NCBI RefSeq assembly: GCF_004363655.1 | Contig: NZ_SNZH01000027.1 | Span: forward strand, 1-52,498 | Reading direction: 5' to 3' | DNA from: Tahibacter aquaticus | GTDB lineage: Bacteria; Pseudomonadota; Gammaproteobacteria; Xanthomonadales; Rhodanobacteraceae | Length of the DNA: 52,498 nucleotides | Shown here: positions 44,625-52,407 of the stretch, one piece after another | Layout: each line of letters begins with the position of its first letter | How positions within the stretch are numbered: the stretch's first letter is position 1 | Translations under genes and position numbers: made by a program | Notes under the pieces: generated by a model | Databases searched by the model: none | Told to the model about the DNA's origin: nothing | What the model saw: only the letters and a program-made list of their open reading frames with translations

Positions 44625-47600
44625 ATGCACGTACGCCCTGTTGCCCGGTGCCACCTGCTCCTGTTCGTGGCCGCCGTTTCCGTTTCCTCCCTCGCCAGCG
44701 CCCAGTCCGATACGCCGTTCGACGGCGACCGCGTCAATCGGCCGCGCGAGGAAAGCTGGCAGATCGAGCAGCGCCAGTTGTGGTTCATCCAGTCGCGCGG
44801 TCTCGACCGCGTTGCCAATGCCGACAGCGAACGGCGCAAGGCCGCGGCCGAACTCAAGGCCGAGGTCGAACGCCTGGCGCCGCTGCAGCACGCCGCCGGC
44901 GAAACCTGGGCGCCGCTGGGCCCCTCGTCCATGAACATGAGCAACTGGGTCATGGGCCGCGTCTCCGGCCGCAACAACGCCGTGGTGCCGCATCCCACCG
45001 ATGAAAACACCGTCTACTTCGGCGCCGCCGCCGGCGGCGTCTGGAAGACCAGCAACGGCGGTACGTCATGGACGCCGCTGTTCGACCAGGTCGGCACCCT
45101 GCCCATCGGCGCGCTGTTCGTCGAGCCGGCGGCGCCGGCCAACGTATGGGTCGGCACCGGCGACAGGAACGGCGGCGGCTGTGCCGGTTACTTCGGTCAG
45201 GGCCTGTACGTGAGCAGCGACAGCGGCAGCAGCTGGCAGGCGCGCAACGGCAGCGGCAGCGGAGCCATGCCGCTGTCCATCGTCAATGCCGTCGCGGTGC
45301 AGCCGACCAATGCGAACGTCGTGCTCGCCGGCGGTGCCGGCAGCTGCAGCAGCGGCTCGCTGTCGGGTTCGGGCCTGTACCGCTCGGCCGATCGCGGCGG
45401 CAGCTGGACCAAGACACTCAACGGCAACGTCGAAGACCTGATCTTCGTGCCCAATTCCGCCACCGTCTTCGCCGGCGTAGCCGGCAGCGGTGTGCACAAA
45501 TCCACCGACGGCGGCGCCACCTGGACCGCCATGAACAGCGGCCTCAGTGTGTCGGGCTCGCGCCTGCGCCTGGCCATGGCAGCGAGCAACAGCAACGTGC
45601 TCTACGCCCTGCAGAGCGGCAGCCTGCACCGCAGCGCCGACGGCGGCGCCAGCTGGTCGCTGCGGAGCAGCACCGCCTGCGAAGGCCAGTGCAGCTACAA
45701 CCTGGCCATCGACGTACATCCCAGCCAGCCCGACACCGTTCTCGTCGGCAGCATCCGCACCGCGCGCTCCACCAACGGCGGCAGCAGCTTCACCATCCTG
45801 CATTCCACCTGGGGCAGCAGCCAGGCCGTGCATCAGGACACCCACGTCGTGCGCTATTCGCGCAACAACCCCGATCGCTTCTGGATCGGCACCGACGGCG
45901 GTGTCTGGCGCACGGACAACAGCGGCAGCAGCTGGGTGAACATGAATTCCAACCTCAATGTCACCCAGTTCTACGACATCAGCGTCCATCCGACCAATCC
46001 CGACATCGTGTTCGGCGGCGCCCAGGACAACTCCTCGTCGCGCCGCAGCAGCAGTGCCGTGTGGGACCTGACCTTCGTCTCTGGCGACGGCTTCATGAAC
46101 GCGATCGACACGACCAATCCGTCCATCGTGTTCCAGACCAGCTATCCCTCGGGCAACTTTCCCAGCATCTACCGTTCGACCAATGGCGGCGGCGCCAACA
46201 GCTTCAGCAAGCTGGCGACGACCGGCATGACCGCATCGTCGAGCTTCCCCTGGGTCACGCCGATGGCGGTGGCGAGCAATCGCCTGTTCGTCGCATCCAA
46301 CGTGGTCTATCGCGCCACCACCTCGGCCAGTCCGATGTCCTGGACGGCGATCTCCGGCAGCCTGGGCTCGGCCGTGTCGGTGATCACGCCAGTGAGCATG
46401 GGCGTGCTGATACCGACCTATGTCGGCACCTCGAGCGGACGCATCTACGCCACGCCGGACGCGGCCGTGCCGAGCGCGACCTTCACCGACGTCACCGGCA
46501 ACTACCCCGGCGGCGTGGTTTCCGACGTGGCCATGGACCCGCTCAACGCACAGCGCGTGTTCGTCACGCGGGCCGGTTTCGGCGCTTCACGCCTGTACCG
46601 TTCCACCAGCGGCGGCACCACCTGGAGCGCGGTAGGCACCGGCCTGCCCAACGTGCCGGCCAATGCCGTCGCCATCGATCCGCTCAACACCAACCGTATC
46701 TTCGTCGGCACCGACGTCGGCGTGTATGAAAGCGCCGATGGCGGCAACACCTTCACCGCCTTCTCTACCGGGCTGCCGCTGGGCCTGGTCGTGACCGATC
46801 TCGAAATCGACGACTCGCCGCACGTGCTCAGCGCCGGCACCTACGGCCGCGGCGCCTGGAACGTCACGCTCAACAACGGCGGCAACCTGGCGCCGACCGC
46901 GAACTTCAGCGTCGCCACCAACGGCCTTACCGCCAGCTTCACCGACAGCTCCAGCGACAGCGACGGCAGCATCGCCTCGCGCAGCTGGAACTTCGGCGAC
47001 AGCAGCACCTCCACGGCGACCAACCCGAGCAAGACCTATGCGGCCGCCGGTACCTACACCGTCACACTGACCGTCACCGACAACGCCGGCGCCACCAACA
47101 CCACGTCGAAGCCGGTCACCGTCAGCAGCGGCAGCAACGTGCCGCCGGTCGCCAACTTCAGCGTCGCCGCCAACGGCCTCACCGCCACATTCACCGATAC
47201 CTCCAGCGACAGCGACGGCAGCATCGCCTCGCGCAGCTGGAACTTCGGCGACAGCAGCACGTCCACGGCCACCAACCCGAGCAAGACCTACGCGGCCGCC
47301 GGCACCTACACCGTCACACTGACCGTCACCGACAACGCCGGCGCCACCAACACCACGTCGAAGCCGGTCACCGTCACTGCACCGCCAGGCGGCAACGTGC
47401 TGCAGAACGGCGTGGCGATCACCGGCCAGTCCGGCGCGACCAGTTCCGACACCTACTACACGCTGGTCGTGCCAGCCGGTGCGAGCAATCTGAAGTTCGT
47501 GACCAGTGGTGGGACTGGCGATGCCGATCTCTATGCGCGCTTCGGTTCGCAGCCGACCACGACGACCTACGATTGCCGCTCCGAAAGCGGCACCAATGCC

Positions 47601-48053
47601 GAAACCTGCACCATCGCGACGGCGCAGGCCGGCACCTACCACGTACTGGTGCGCGGCTATGCGGCCTACTCGGGCCTGAGCATCACCGGCAGCTACACCA
47701 CCGGCGGCGGCGCGCAGACCTATACCAACACCAGTGACTTCAGCATCACCGACAACGCGACAGTGGACAGCCCCATCACCGTATCCGGCCGCAGCGGCAA
47801 CGCGCCGGCCAGCACACCGGTGAGCGTCGCCATCGTCCACACCTACATCGGCGATCTCAAGGTCGACCTGGTCGCACCCGACGGCACGCTCTACAGCATC
47901 CACAACAAGACCGGCGGCGCCACACAGAACCTCAACACCACGCTCAACCTCAACCTGTCCAGCGAGCCGCTCAACGGCATCTGGAAACTGCGCGTCAACG
48001 ACAGCGGCCCCGGCGACACCGGCCGCATTGACAGCTGGAGCGTCACCTTCTAG
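44625..48053 (+). CDS. Giant secreted BNR-propeller (sortilin/Vps10-like) protein with PKD-PKD-PPC-P tail
   Basis: The product has 1142 residues. The signal peptide is VARCHLLLFVAAVSVSSLASA. A helical segment (about 30-90) leads to a long propeller (about 90-750) with many Asp-box repeats (KTSNGGTSW, YVSSDSGSSW, RSADRGGSW, KSTDGGATW, RSADGGASW, RTDNSGSSW, ESADGGNTF), of the type seen in Vps10/sortilin-like and photosystem-assembly-like ten-bladed propellers, including GAAAGGVWKTSNGG, common in secreted bacterial members. Then PKD (about 757-834), PKD (839-917), PPC (924-1025) and P (1031-1142, ending IDSWSVTF). No protease or sialidase catalytic set is seen. Its tail closely copies that of the preceding gene. 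Probably extracellular, role unknown. Confidence 0.9.
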   Translation: MHVRPVARCHLLLFVAAVSVSSLASAQSDTPFDGDRVNRPREESWQIEQRQLWFIQSRGLDRVANADSERRKAAAELKAEVERLAPLQHAAGETWAPLGPSSMNMSNWVMGRVSGRNNAVVPHPTDENTVYFGAAAGGVWKTSNGGTSWTPLFDQVGTLPIGALFVEPAAPANVWVGTGDRNGGGCAGYFGQGLYVSSDSGSSWQARNGSGSGAMPLSIVNAVAVQPTNANVVLAGGAGSCSSGSLSGSGLYRSADRGGSWTKTLNGNVEDLIFVPNSATVFAGVAGSGVHKSTDGGATWTAMNSGLSVSGSRLRLAMAASNSNVLYALQSGSLHRSADGGASWSLRSSTACEGQCSYNLAIDVHPSQPDTVLVGSIRTARSTNGGSSFTILHSTWGSSQAVHQDTHVVRYSRNNPDRFWIGTDGGVWRTDNSGSSWVNMNSNLNVTQFYDISVHPTNPDIVFGGAQDNSSSRRSSSAVWDLTFVSGDGFMNAIDTTNPSIVFQTSYPSGNFPSIYRSTNGGGANSFSKLATTGMTASSSFPWVTPMAVASNRLFVASNVVYRATTSASPMSWTAISGSLGSAVSVITPVSMGVLIPTYVGTSSGRIYATPDAAVPSATFTDVTGNYPGGVVSDVAMDPLNAQRVFVTRAGFGASRLYRSTSGGTTWSAVGTGLPNVPANAVAIDPLNTNRIFVGTDVGVYESADGGNTFTAFSTGLPLGLVVTDLEIDDSPHVLSAGTYGRGAWNVTLNNGGNLAPTANFSVATNGLTASFTDSSSDSDGSIASRSWNFGDSSTSTATNPSKTYAAAGTYTVTLTVTDNAGATNTTSKPVTVSSGSNVPPVANFSVAANGLTATFTDTSSDSDGSIASRSWNFGDSSTSTATNPSKTYAAAGTYTVTLTVTDNAGATNTTSKPVTVTAPPGGNVLQNGVAITGQSGATSSDTYYTLVVPAGASNLKFVTSGGTGDADLYARFGSQPTTTTYDCRSESGTNAETCTIATAQAGTYHVLVRGYAAYSGLSITGSYTTGGGAQTYTNTSDFSITDNATVDSPITVSGRSGNAPASTPVSVAIVHTYIGDLKVDLVAPDGTLYSIHNKTGGATQNLNTTLNLNLSSEPLNGIWKLRVNDSGPGDTGRIDSWSVTF
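46894..48053 (+). repeat. Long direct repeat, copy 2 (PKD-PKD-PPC-P tail)
   Basis: This is the partner of 43162-44326, in the same orientation, 3.7 kb apart. Recombination between the copies would remove the second propeller but keep one intact tail. Confidence 0.85.
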
Positions 48054-48087
48054 TGCGCTGTCTCGTCACTACGGCGTAAAAAAAATC

Positions 48088-48181
48088 CCGGCGGCTTTCG
48101 TCGCGAGACCCGGCGCGATGCGGCGGCGTAGCAGAGCTACGGCGTCGCATCGCAATGAGGTATCGCGGCGAAAGCCGCCGG
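48088..48181. repeat. Large nested inverted repeat
   Basis: CCGGCGGCTTTCGTCGCGA (48088-48106) pairs with TCGCGGCGAAAGCCGCCGG (48163-48181), with one mismatch. Nested inside, GATGCGGCGGCGTAG (48117-48131) pairs with CTACGGCGTCGCATC (48137-48151), with two mismatches. It starts after an A-run 35 bases past the stop of the last BNR gene. It may end that transcript or be a copy of a structured mobile repeat. From 48182 to 48369 nothing else is recognised. Confidence 0.75.
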
Positions 48182-48369
48182 AATGGGTTACGGGTAGTGG
48201 CGAGGCACGACACTACCCGGCTGTCGGGAATCGCGCCTTCTTCACTGCCGCGGTAGAGCCGGCCAATCGCGGCGCTGCGGGTGCTCGCGGGTGCTTGCGG
48301 GGGGGGTTCCTCAACGGCCTGCTGATTCCGGTGCTACGCACCAGGCATTGGGCGCTGTAGACCACCCTG

Positions 48370-48417
48370 CCACTCCATAGTCAGGCACTCGTCGCGGAAC
48401 TTGCCGTTGATGTCCAG
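48370..48417 (-). pseudogene. Short IS3-family transposase relic
   Basis: Sixteen codons on the minus strand read LDINGKFRDECLTMEW. This matches the catalytic-core motif FNGKFRDECL of IS3-family OrfB transposases (around the DDE glutamate). Neither side continues the match. It is a leftover scrap that marks an old insertion or recombination point beside the RT island. Confidence 0.6.
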
Positions 48418-48420
48418 CCT

Positions 48421-48660
48421 AATTGACAGTGGAGGCTATCTTGACCCGCTGCAGCCGCCATATCGACTTGAATCTCGGCCGAGTCAGGATGACCGACACG
48501 CCACGGGTGAATCCCGAGGCCGAGGTGCGCATCATCCTGCGTTCGCAACTACCGGCACGTCGCACGAACAATCCTGCGCTCTCAAACCAAGACCTTCTGG
48601 TCGCGGGTAGTCACCTTTAGCAGTAATGCACAGTACCGCCAGCGATCCCGCTCAACAGGA
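48421..48660. other. Gap with no supported gene, left flank of the RT island
   Basis: A plus-strand frame of 65 codons (48423-48620) has protein-like composition (EAEVRIILRSQLPARR), but neither a recognised family nor a good ribosome binding site. I make no gene call. The stretch separates the IS3 relic from the terminator of the RT operon. Confidence 0.4.
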
Positions 48661-48774
48661 GAAAAAAGGCGGCCCGTTCCTACCGCCCGTGCCCGCGTCT
48701 CATTGCATCTGAGATACAAGCTGGCGCTTGTGTGTGAGCTGCCCACAGCCATTGGGTAGAACGGAGCGCCAACT
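48661..48774 (-). ncRNA. Candidate DRT3 non-coding RNA with a (CA)4 template tract
   Basis: The minus strand between the second RT stop codon (48775) and a T6 terminator has no ORF but clear structure. UUGGCGCU (48772-48765) pairs with AGCGCCAG (48728-48721), 7 Watson-Crick pairs plus one wobble. Inside lie a small hairpin, CCCA (48756-48753) with UGGG (48745-48742), or a competing GCUG/CAGC one, and then a loop with CACACACA (48736-48729). A second hairpin UCUCA/UGAGA follows, then the terminator. In my recollection of published DRT3 work, the RNA carries an ACACAC template from which Drt3a makes poly(GT). The position, strand, unpaired repeat and terminator fit that model. The 5' end is unknown: it may be processed from the RT mRNA or have its own promoter inside the RT gene. 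Confidence 0.7.
48662..48687 (-). terminator. Intrinsic terminator of the RT-ncRNA transcript
   Basis: On the minus strand GGCGG (48687-48683), a 10-base loop, CCGCC (48672-48668), followed directly by TTTTTT (48667-48662). The stem is short but all G/C and the T6 tract is uninterrupted. It is about 90 bases after the RT stop codon, leaving space for the candidate RNA. Confidence 0.75.
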
Positions 48775-50856
48775 TCAATATACCTCGACACTTCGTTTCG
48801 ATTCCAGTGCCCAAGCTAAGTCGAAACTCTTGCCCCACGCAGTGAACCACCGCTTCGTCGCATCTCGCAAGGCGTAGAACTGGCAGATATTGTCTAACCC
48901 AAAGACCCGACAGGATTCCACCTTCGTCCTGTCGTCTAGATACGGACAGGAAACGACGTCCAGCAAAAGCATCAGGCATTCACAGCTATCCCACCTACGA
49001 CGCTCGTTTCCGAGCTTATCGATGATGTGCGCTTGAAGAAACGCACGAATCTGGCGATATCGCTTCTTGTCTCCTACATAAGAAAGCAAGACTGTAACGG
49101 AGAAATAGTCGAGATACCCTGGCCGAAGCAATGCTTCAAAGTTTTCGTTAATCCGAAAGAATCTCGCCAGCTGCAGCTGAGACAAACGATAACTCCCCCC
49201 AAGCTGCTGGAGAGTCACTAGCAAATAAAGACTGTCAATACCGCGAAACTCTCGGCGAAAGTTTCTGTTCAGCTGCACAAACAAATTATCAAATATATAC
49301 TTAAAAATTCTATGCCGAAGCTCGCTAGAAAAAGCTCGAGTTTGTAGAAACCTAATCGACGTACAAAGCATCCGGCAAAGCCGCACAACATGATTTACCC
49401 TAGGCTCGGTCGAGTAGCAAAAGAATACCGTCTCAAGCACTGAATGAACTGCGGCCACTACTCGCTGCCTGTCCCCGGCCTCCTGCTTCGAGTCCAAGAA
49501 TTTCTCAACAACTTGAGTCAATTTCCGCTCCATAGCGGCCAATGTGTAGTTAAGCAGATCAGAATACGCGACGCGGGTCTCAACGACTATTGCTTTGTAT
49601 TTTGTTATTAATCTAGTGCTGTTGGCGCGACACGAAAAGCTTAGCGAATCACTGGACTCGACATGTGTCAGTAGCGGAACAATTTCCGAATCCAAGAGCG
49701 CGGAAACCTTGTCCTTCGCAATCGTCAATTCAGTAATTATTGGCTTTTCGTAGTCACGCAGCTTTGACTCGTTAATACCAAGTCTTTGCGCACGCAACGC
49801 CCTCTGAACAATATTAACAATTGCGGACCGGTTCTTCTTGTCGTTATAGAATATATAAAAATCATCGACATACCGAAAAACCTCGTAATCGACCCCGTGA
49901 ACTAACGGAATAGCAAGCTCACCAAGCTCTTTCTCTATCAAGGAGTCAACGGACTGCAGGATAATCTCGGCAAACACTCGCGAAAATTCCGGGCCAATGA
50001 CTATTCCATGCGTCTCGCCATCGTTTAGCGAACTCATTAACGCATCGAAACGCCCCGAAAATGTTCCTCCGATATCGCCTAAGTTAAGCTTTGTTCTTTC
50101 TCTGCCAAGAATCGCCCAAGCAATGGAATGAGTGTAGATGCTATCAAAACATTTGCTAACATCGATCAGCGTCATCGCATCATATTGCGACTCGCACCTA
50201 TGATAGTCCTTTGACTCAAAGAACCTATGAATATTCCTATAGTTTTTGTATACAAAGAATGATCCAAGCTTTTCGTATTCTTTGCCGTACTGCTCAACGC
50301 CACGGGTCTCGGAGTCGACTCTCTGTAAATGGAGGCTATCATTAAAGAATGTGCTCCTGGCAACCCTAACAGGCCGACGAATGGAGAACTTGCTAGCAGA
50401 AGCGTAGTAAGCGATTAGATTTCGGAATTTTGAGTAGAAAGCGGAGACTTCTAGCTGGCTAAACGGGTGAGGGATCGTCAGCGCTCTACCACCCAGACCG
50501 TGAGACACAATAAACGAAAATGGTGCTCGCCAATTTTTCTTGTTTGCTAGCCCGCTCGCCGGCCGCGCGACAAGCGATCTCGTCGCTCTTCGCTTCCCCC
50601 ACGCCGTAGTAGTTGAAGTCGAAACTTTAGAACCAGGAAGCATCCCCGAAATCAGCTGCATTACGACATCTAGACTAGAATCGTCGCAAGACCAAGATAG
50701 AGTTCCACACTCTGACTCATAGCGGACATTGAATTCCTCAAGAAAGGAATAGAACCCTCGATTCGAGAAGGTAGGCGGAACTTCAAATGGAAGTGTATCC
50801 GTAAGTATCGGACGAAACTCCGATCTAGAAAGGGGCCTTCGCTTACCGCGGCGCAT
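48775..50856 (-). CDS. drt3b: Defence-associated reverse transcriptase, Drt3b-like (UG8)
   Basis: The product has 693 residues. It starts inside the upstream RT gene with a 14-base overlap. The RT core is recognisable but diverged: motif A LIDVSKCFDSIYTH (about 228-242), motif B HGIVIGPEFSRVFAEIILQ, motif C FRYVDDFYIF (Y-V-D-D about 326-330) and a thumb-like part with KLRDYEKPIITELTIAKDK. The N-terminal 180 residues and the C-terminal 300 residues are mainly helical, match no fused enzyme I can recognise, and give the long size expected of Drt3b. No maturase, integrase or endonuclease domain is present, so it is not a group II intron RT. The gene is AT-rich compared with its surroundings. The assignment rests on the pairing with a Drt3a-like RT and on length. 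In the DRT3 model Drt3b makes the second, AC strand. Confidence 0.8.
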   Translation of the reverse strand: MRRGKRRPLSRSEFRPILTDTLPFEVPPTFSNRGFYSFLEEFNVRYESECGTLSWSCDDSSLDVVMQLISGMLPGSKVSTSTTTAWGKRRATRSLVARPASGLANKKNWRAPFSFIVSHGLGGRALTIPHPFSQLEVSAFYSKFRNLIAYYASASKFSIRRPVRVARSTFFNDSLHLQRVDSETRGVEQYGKEYEKLGSFFVYKNYRNIHRFFESKDYHRCESQYDAMTLIDVSKCFDSIYTHSIAWAILGRERTKLNLGDIGGTFSGRFDALMSSLNDGETHGIVIGPEFSRVFAEIILQSVDSLIEKELGELAIPLVHGVDYEVFRYVDDFYIFYNDKKNRSAIVNIVQRALRAQRLGINESKLRDYEKPIITELTIAKDKVSALLDSEIVPLLTHVESSDSLSFSCRANSTRLITKYKAIVVETRVAYSDLLNYTLAAMERKLTQVVEKFLDSKQEAGDRQRVVAAVHSVLETVFFCYSTEPRVNHVVRLCRMLCTSIRFLQTRAFSSELRHRIFKYIFDNLFVQLNRNFRREFRGIDSLYLLVTLQQLGGSYRLSQLQLARFFRINENFEALLRPGYLDYFSVTVLLSYVGDKKRYRQIRAFLQAHIIDKLGNERRRWDSCECLMLLLDVVSCPYLDDRTKVESCRVFGLDNICQFYALRDATKRWFTAWGKSFDLAWALESKRSVEVY

Positions 50857-52231
50857 ACTTCCACCCTTTAACTATTCGGCCTAGCTCATGAGTATTGAAG
50901 TTGTGATATACACGCTCTTCAAAGCCAACCTTAAATCGCATTGACTTGATACGCTTAACAAGGTTCCTAGATCGAGTTCGCTTAGCCAGCCTGACAAGCT
51001 GCTTGTCGAGTAGCGACAGGTTTTCTGTCTTATTGGCTAGCGAATTGCTGTAGTAGATACCAGTTGCGGCTGAGGATTTGTTACCAACAAGCTTGGTGTT
51101 TCCTGTAAGAAACTTTAGCCTGGCGATCAACTCCCTAAACGCCCGCCGTCGGCAAACTGATCTCTGCCTGTTATATATTGAGAATGATCTGGTCATTCTG
51201 AACTTGTACTTCGTTATCTTCTTGGCGCCAATTTCAACGGTGACGCGCGGTTCAACGCGGTTACCGGATCTGCACTTCGTAAATCTATATCCCAGATACT
51301 CGAATCGCGCGAGCCTACCCCTGATTAGCGTCGCCGGATCGGAAAGATTGAAGTACCTGGTCTTCTTCTCGTTAATTCGCAGACCAACTTCCAAGAGCTT
51401 CTCTTCTGCCACGCCCTTGATACTTAGAGCCGCTATTTCTGAGCTATCTCTCATCAGAATGAGGACAATATCGTCTACATATCGACAGTGGAGAACAACG
51501 CCTTCAATGCAGCGCACGCATGCATCAAATTCCGACAGAACAAGCTCCGCTAGATAGGCACTAATTCCAATTCCTCTCGGCAATCCGCGATCCATCCCGG
51601 AAAGTTTTTGGTAGCAATCCAGAACCTGCCTTATGAATTTCTTTGAAGCAGTACTAAGAATTCCGTCGCTATCCAATTTTTCAAGCAACATCTTTCTATC
51701 TATTGACTCATAAAACTGCGAAACATCGAGCCGAACAATCTCGTAACCAAGAGACCCAGCAAGCGCACCCCGAACTTGGCACGCTGCGTCGTGCCGGTTG
51801 GACTGCTTGATTGAATACGCTCGCCTGAGATTATTTTGCAGCTGCTTCAACACAAAATAGCTTTCTGGGCTTCCGTCCGCGACATAGACAATCTTCCCAC
51901 CGGGCCCCATTTTGGCTGCGATGTCGATTCTGAACCTGGACGAAAGGACGCGGTCGCTAGTGATCTGGAGCTGATCGTCAATTAGTCGTGACCGCCGAAG
52001 CCTGCACGCAGAAATTTCAGTTCTTATTTTGTTGACCTGATCGACAAGGTCTTTCTTCAATCTCCAATCATCGGCCGCTCTAATCTTTCGGATTCTCCCC
52101 GCACGATCTCGAATTTCTGACGAGATCGCGTGTGCATCTGGGAAGAACCTAGAGGCGAGGTCGTGGCCCCGCCGATTCTGTGAATCGAATATCTTTCTGA
52201 AATTTTTTGCAGTAAATAGCTGGTCTATCAT
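50843..52231 (-). CDS. drt3a: Defence-associated reverse transcriptase, Drt3a-like (UG3)
   Basis: The product has 462 residues from the ATG at 52231, where the family-like N-terminus MIDQLFTAKNFRKIFD begins; a GTG at 52240 is in frame three codons earlier. Neither has a strong ribosome binding site. RT motifs: A RLDVSQFYESIDR (about 165-177), B GLPRGIGISAYLAELVL, C CRYVDDIVLI (about 248-257), D/E region LEVGLRINEKKTRYF and FEYLGYRF. The C-terminal part is basic (TKYKFRMTRSFSIYNRQRSV, KRIKSMRF), suiting RNA binding. It is shorter than its partner and comes first, with overlapping translation into the Drt3b-like gene. Codon use is AT-rich, with many A- and T-ending codons, unlike the flanking genes. 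The pair matches the two-RT antiphage system DRT3 (UG3 plus UG8). Confidence 0.82.
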   Translation of the reverse strand: MIDQLFTAKNFRKIFDSQNRRGHDLASRFFPDAHAISSEIRDRAGRIRKIRAADDWRLKKDLVDQVNKIRTEISACRLRRSRLIDDQLQITSDRVLSSRFRIDIAAKMGPGGKIVYVADGSPESYFVLKQLQNNLRRAYSIKQSNRHDAACQVRGALAGSLGYEIVRLDVSQFYESIDRKMLLEKLDSDGILSTASKKFIRQVLDCYQKLSGMDRGLPRGIGISAYLAELVLSEFDACVRCIEGVVLHCRYVDDIVLILMRDSSEIAALSIKGVAEEKLLEVGLRINEKKTRYFNLSDPATLIRGRLARFEYLGYRFTKCRSGNRVEPRVTVEIGAKKITKYKFRMTRSFSIYNRQRSVCRRRAFRELIARLKFLTGNTKLVGNKSSAATGIYYSNSLANKTENLSLLDKQLVRLAKRTRSRNLVKRIKSMRFKVGFEERVYHNFNTHELGRIVKGWKYAPR

Positions 52232-52257
52232 TTTTCGCACCGATATTGTCTACGAGC

Positions 52258-52277
52258 CTATGTCTTGTAATACATAG
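52258..52277. promoter_or_regulatory. Short inverted repeat upstream of drt3a
   Basis: CTATGT, eight-base spacer, ACATAG, 27 bases before the drt3a start, in an AT-rich patch. It may belong to the promoter or 5' leader of the RT operon. No -35/-10 pair can be named with confidence. Confidence 0.4.
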
Positions 52278-52285
52278 TCGACGTG

Positions 52286-52309
52286 GCTGCGGCACAGTTC
52301 TGTGGCAGC
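52286..52309. promoter_or_regulatory. Long palindrome upstream of drt3a
   Basis: GCTGC-GG-CACAG-TT-CTGTG-GCAGC: two paired blocks of 5 bp with a 2-base bulge on one side. It lies 55 bases upstream of the drt3a start, where an operator or a leader hairpin would be expected. The remaining stretch to the IS end at 52408 has no gene. Confidence 0.45.
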
Positions 52310-52407
52310 CGGGATTTTCACGGTGATCTAAGAGTAGAAATCGACAGTCTTACTGGACCTCGTCTTCCTACTAGGGCACGAGGGAGCAATTGTTGTGGGT
52401 CGCCTAG

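Noticed and set aside
48423-48620. A 65-codon plus-strand gene beside the RT island
   Set aside because: It has no recognised family, ends amid sequence of unknown origin and lacks a convincing ribosome binding site.
48775-52240. Group II intron, retron or diversity-generating retroelement
   Set aside because: There is no maturase/HNH domain or intron RNA fold, no msr-msd type inverted repeats before the RT, and no template/variable repeat pair. Two overlapping unlike RTs do not fit any of these.
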